Positions 60,030 through 64,000 of a DNA stretch of 64,000 bases are shown here, piece after piece. Position numbers and translations under genes: made by a program. The stretch is from Paratinospora sagittata (taxonomy: Eukaryota; Streptophyta; Magnoliopsida; Ranunculales; Menispermaceae). Where the stretch lies: assembly GCA_035771175.1 (NCBI GenBank), contig JAYMFD010001518.1, positions 29,368 to 93,367 on the forward strand, given 5' to 3'. Each line of letters starts with the position of its first letter. The stretch's first letter is position 1. A model generated the notes under the pieces. The model did no database searches, was not told the origin of the DNA, and saw nothing but the letters and a program-made list of their open reading frames with translations.

Positions 60030-61049
60030 ATGGCCTTGCCTCGAAATAATAAAGGGCATGATGCTATCTGGGTTATCATTGACAGACTTACAAAGTCTGC
60101 ATACTTTCCGTCAATAAAGTTCACGGATAACCCCGCCAAACTTGCCGAACTATATGAAAGAGAAATCGTACGCCTTCATGGCATGCCACTCACGATCGTC
60201 TCTGATCGAGACCCTCGATGCACATCAAACTTTTGGAAAAGCTTCCAGAGTAGAATGGGTTCTAAGATCACTATGAGCACAACCTTTCACCCTCAGACTG
60301 ATGGGCAGTCAGAGCGTCTTATCCAAATCTTAGAAGACATGTTACTGTGTTGCATTTTGGACTTTAATGACGGATGGGCAAAGTACTTACATTTAGCTGA
60401 GTTTGCATACAACAACAGCTACCAAACTAGTATCGGCATGGCACCGTACGAGGCTCTCTATGGTCGTATTTGCAGATCTCCGGTATGCTGGTTAGATATG
60501 GCAGATCGACCGCAGTTAGGCCCTGAACTAGTTCAAGAGACTTCGAAGAAGATCACACTAGTAAAGGAACGACTTTGTGTTGCACAAAGTCGACTGAAAA
60601 GCTATGCTGACAAGCAGAGACAACCTCTAGAATTTAATAAGGGGGACTTTGTTTTTCTAAAAGTTCAACCCACAAGAGGTGTCAAATTCTTTGGGATCAA
60701 AGGAAAGCTCTCCCCGCGGTATATAGGTCCATTTCAGATCATTGAAGGTATTGCCAAACTTGCTTATCGTCTATCCCTTCCATCGTCCATGCCTAAGGTT
60801 CATGACTTTTTTCACATATTTATGCTTCTCAAATATCGTCCTGATCCTTCGCATATCATCCCTCTAGTCGAGGTTCGGGTTGAGGAAGGAAATAAGTGTC
60901 AGGAGAGAGCGGTACAGATTTTGGATAGAAAAACTCAAGAACTAAGGCGACGTAGCATACAACTTGTGAAGGTGCTCTGGGATCACCACGGCGTCGAGGA
61001 AGCAACAATTAAACAGAAATACCCTAAATTGTTTTCTAGTACCAACTGA
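60030..61049 (+). pseudogene. Integrase core and chromodomain of F (open but N-truncated)
   Basis: 339 codons are uninterrupted. First Asp region: the frame opens within ..TALPRNNKGHDAIWVIIDRLTKSAYF, so the zinc-binding domain and the first catalytic Asp are missing. VSDRDPRCTSNFW carries the second Asp. The third acidic residue lies in FHPQTDGQSERL. NNSYQTSIGMAPYEALYGR, then the C-terminal SPRYIGPFQIIEG module. Chromodomain: VKVLWDHHGVEEAT runs straight into IKQKYPKLF, lacking about five residues (the WELEA segment) present in A, so an aromatic position of the chromodomain is gone. It is remarkably open compared with A, B and D, but it has no start and no upstream pol, so I call it a fragment. 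Confidence 0.88.
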
Positions 61050-61146
61050 TGATGTGATACACTGTACTATTTTCACTTATCAATAAAATGATGGAACTTT
61101 GTTTACACATATCTTAATACATCGTTTCACTTGAATAACTAAGCAG

Positions 61147-61644
61147 ATGTCTAAAAATAATACCAATGGATATAGTGATGCACACACGCAATGGCCTCCT
61201 TGGCAACCTGCGACGACTCCTTCAGGATCTGAGTCAAATCACAACTACTTTGCATCACCAACTCCATCACCACACAAACATCAATCCTTATTGCCAAAGT
61301 GTGCATGGCTTTTTCGTAACAATCCCGTTCCCTCTTCTTGGCAGGACCTTCTACCAAAATTGCCAGGCGGCCGGATTCGAGCAACAGCATGAAAAAGCAT
61401 TCCACAGCTCAGCCTACCTCCCCTTAAACAATGTAACCAGCATCCTACACCACAATCAATTGAGCAAGGGTTAGAATCTTCTGAGGACGAATCCGATTCC
61501 ATTTGCTCTCCATGGTTTCATGATGTTGAGGATTCCACTGGCCATAGTGTTATTCAGAGACCATACAGGCACTACCCTGAACTAGCAAAAGATGACGCCG
61601 ACAGTGAATCTCAAGCAGATAACCATCATAACTACTTGAATTGA
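61147..61644 (+). pseudogene. 3' accessory ORF of F (165 codons, one in-frame stop)
   Basis: The most complete copy of the small gene between chromodomain and PPT. ATG 61147 (MSKNNTNGYSDAHTQWPPWQ) and TGA 61642-61644 are in the same frame. A single TGA at 61390-61392 (codon 82) interrupts it. The protein is Pro/Ser/His/Asn-rich, with a WLFRNNPVP-SSWQDLLPKLP stretch in the middle. An acidic Ser/Glu/Asp segment (LESSEDESDSICSPW) comes next, and it ends SQADNHHNYLN. No transmembrane segment, zinc motif or known domain is seen. Its length matches B (166 codon lengths), and the shared ends occur in A, B and F. It could be a late accessory or regulatory protein, but nothing in the sequence says which. 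Confidence 0.62.
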
Positions 61645-61665
61645 TTTCGAGGGTGAAATCCCTTT

Positions 61666-61678
61666 AAGGAGGGTAGAG
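61666..61678 (+). other. Polypurine tract of F
   Basis: AAGGAGGGTAGAG, immediately 5' of the LTR; one base differs from A and D. Confidence 0.85.
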
Positions 61679-63037
61679 TGTAATACCTTGTATTTCAGGC
61701 ACCTGGCCGGACGTTCAGGCGCCAATACCTCTATATAAACCAAGCCCCCCTCCGCATTTTTTCACACCAAATCACCTTCTCTAGTGATTTTTCCTCCTCT
61801 TTTCACTCATTTTGAGTTCTTGTCTGTTTGAGACTCTCGGTGCAATACGACGAAGTTCTGTCCGGAGGAAAACGTCAGATCTGAAAGAAGTTCTTATCTG
61901 AAGGTGGGGAATGAAATATAGGTTTGCGTGTTTTATAACTTTTATTAAAGTTTACATTCAATTATTATTATGTATACTATTCATTTACACTGCATTATGT
62001 CATATAATGTTTATATTGTTGCATTCACACCTGTATATTTGGAGTTCATGTATTACACTGTTATAATGTCGGATTTGTGGTCAATCTGGCATAACTAGAC
62101 TCGGTCTTGTCCTCAGTAACTTTAAATAGTGAACGGGAGGCAGCGGGCTGCTCTAGGCGATTGGTATTTAAGCAGACTTTGTGTCTCACCTCTCAACTGG
62201 GGACTGATCTAGTTGGTCTTATTGAAAGCTATCAGCTTATACAAGTAATACCGAATGTTCTAACCTTGCACGTCGTGATACCAACCCTGATAAGGATCAC
62301 CAGACGTTGCCAAAGTCAGTCTAAATGTCAAGGAAAGATCAGACCAGTAGACTAGACCAGTTCATGCATTGGCATCATACATATCACCACTTAGGGACGT
62401 ATGTGGTTTATGATTCATAGAATAGTTAGGAGCATTGCTTGCTATTCATTATATTTCTCCGGAGAGGGACGTACAATGAGAACCCGGCTACGTCTGGGGA
62501 GGGACATCTGTACGTGAATTCAGAGCATTGTTCATGAGGAGGGACGTACAGTGAGAACCTGGCTAGGCCCGGGGAAGGACATTTGTACGTGAACTCAGGC
62601 GATGTACGTTCATCAAACCATTATGAGACCGTGTCATGCATATATACATATTGATTGATTATGATGCTCTCATGTGTATTTAAGATATTTGATGTTGAAC
62701 TATGCTTTATTAATTGTTATACTCACGAACTATTTTACCCACTGAGCGCGTTAAGCTCACTCCATTATTATCCAATTTTTCACAGGAAATTAGGGTGGAC
62801 TGGGTGCAGGTTTATGGGGCCCACATTTTGTACCCTTTGTATTATTCATTGGGAATTTTGGGGAGTCTGTTCCCTTGACTATGTCATGTACAAAGGAATT
62901 CTGAATTAAATGAAATCAGACTTGTACTATTTTATATTTCCGTTGCGCACTCTGTTATTACCATTGTTATTATTCCAAATGCACGCCCCGTCCGCAAGTG
63001 TACCGCAGATTTAGGTGCGTCCGGGCGGGGTGTGACA
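61679..63037 (+). repeat. Family-1 LTR shared by two internal regions
   Basis: A 1359-bp LTR from TGTAATACCTTG to ..GGCGGGGTGTGACA. The U3 has one unit of the cggacgttcaggcgcc type and the TATA box ctctatataaacc at 61731-61743. A PPT abuts it on the left and a PBS follows six bases after it on the right, so it is at once the 3' LTR of F and the 5' LTR of the sequence running off the window. Confidence 0.9.
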
Positions 63038-63107
63038 TTTAGTGGTATCAGAGCGTACGGTCTACGGCCCGCCCAAGTCCACCAAATTAGGGGAAGAAAA
63101 TTTTATT

Positions 63108-63179
<72 letters not shown>

Positions 63180-64000
63180 TTAGAACTATATATATATGAA
63201 TTATATATAGTTAAGATTTGTATTAAATATATATCTAAGAAAACTATATAGTTTTATATAGTTTAGATTTATATATATAGTTATGAATTAAGAAAACTAT
63301 ATACATGGTTATGATTAAATATATATATCTATATATCTATGTATATATGAGATATATATATACCATGTTGCTAATGAAAAAAAATTTGGATGAAAATTTT
63401 TTATTAGATATATATATCACTAGAACTATATATATATATATATATCTCAATTATATATAGTTGAGATTTATATTAAATATATATCTAGAAAACTATATGA
63501 TTTTTATATAGTTTGATTTAAATATATATATAGTTATGATTTATGAAAACTATATATATCGTTATGATTAAATATATATATATCTATATATCTATGCATA
63601 TAGGAGGTATATATATACCATGTTACTAATGAAAAAAATTTCGATGAAAATTTTTATTAGATACATATATCTCTAGAACTATATATATATGTCAATTATA
63701 TATAGTTGAGATTTATGTTAAATATATATCTAGAAAACTATATGATTTTTATATTGTTTGATTTAAATATATATATATATAGTTATGATTTATGAAAACT
63801 ATTTATATTGTTATGATTAAATATATATATCTATATATCTATGCATATAGGAGATATATATATACCATGTTACTAATGAAAAAAATTTGGATGAAAAATT
63901 TTATTAGATATATATATCTCTAGAACTATATATATATATATATATATGTCAATTATATATAGTTGAGATTTATATTAAATATAAATCTAGAAAACTATAT
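63038..64000 (+). other. PBS and AT-rich leader of a family-1 element (runs off the window)
   Basis: The PBS TGGTATCAGAGC is at 63043-63054. The leader has a (TA)n run (63110-63177) and repeats of about 250 bp marked by tattagatatatatatcact at 63402, its variants at 63655 and 63902, and an earlier one at 63105. It is the sense-strand counterpart of the leaders of A and B. The upstream ORF would lie beyond the window. Confidence 0.82.
63110..63177. repeat. (TA)n microsatellite in the leader
   Basis: An uninterrupted TA run of about 68 bp. A similar run in element B is at 38260-38317. Both sit in the 5' leader of family 1, though at opposite ends of it. Confidence 0.9.

Larger units (their letters stand above)
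60025..63037 (+). mobile_element. Fragment F: 3' part of a family-1 element and its LTR
   Basis: It begins inside integrase, directly against the terminus of the inverted family-2 LTR, so its 5' half is absent. It contains integrase/chromodomain, the 3' ORF, a PPT (61666-61678) and an LTR (61679-63037). This copy is the least damaged in the 3' half of the family. Confidence 0.9.

Noticed and set aside
60030..61049. 339-codon open frame as a possible domesticated host integrase gene
   Set aside because: It lacks its own start context, zinc-binding domain and first catalytic Asp. It is still followed by the family 3' ORF, PPT and LTR, so it is an element fragment. Openness alone does not show domestication.

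Overview
The window is plant (angiosperm) heterochromatin. I find no host gene, rRNA or tRNA gene in it. It consists of a kilobase-scale satellite array riddled with nested Ty3/gypsy LTR retrotransposons of chromovirus type (RT, RNase H, integrase and chromodomain order, initiator-Met tRNA primer sites, 5-bp target duplications; closest to the Tekay/Del lineage as I know it). All coding regions are decayed retroelement genes. Three families are present: family 1 (LTR about 1.3-1.6 kb), family 2 (LTR about 3.0 kb) and family 3 (LTR about 2.67 kb).

Layout. 1-29377 is a satellite of about 1.2-kb monomers, broken by four insertions: full-length family-1 element A (1994-13056, minus), a family-2 solo LTR (21221-24240), a family-3 solo LTR (24742-27413, minus) and family-1 element B (29378-39643, minus). 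B has decayed further than A and carries a SINE-like insert in its leader. Between A and the family-2 solo LTR the satellite holds three almost identical 2163-bp dimers (higher-order repeat). At about 39644 the truncated 5' LTR of B abuts a 5'-truncated family-2 element C (plus). C is itself interrupted by a family-1 solo LTR (40100-41061) and by family-1 element D (42709-46632). The 3' LTR of C (46882-49371) is joined head to head to an inverted family-2 LTR (49372-60024), giving a large foldback whose right arm is split by family-3 element E (50394-58649). The rest is family 1: an integrase/chromodomain fragment F, an LTR that has a polypurine tract on one side and a primer-binding site on the other, and an AT-rich leader running off the window.

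How the parts work together. Family 1 looks like a chromovirus with two accessory reading frames. One of about 526 codons lies between the 5' LTR and gag; another of about 165 codons lies between the chromodomain and the polypurine tract. Its U3 carries a 20-bp minisatellite ending just upstream of the TATA box, with a different copy number or motif in every LTR. Gag and pol share one frame. Nearly all nonsense codons in A and C are CAG-to-TAG or CGA-to-TGA changes, as expected from deamination of methylated cytosine in silenced DNA. Six insertions are bounded by perfect 5-bp duplications (cacgc, cttgc, gttct, catcg, ggaac, tctaa), which makes the nesting order readable.
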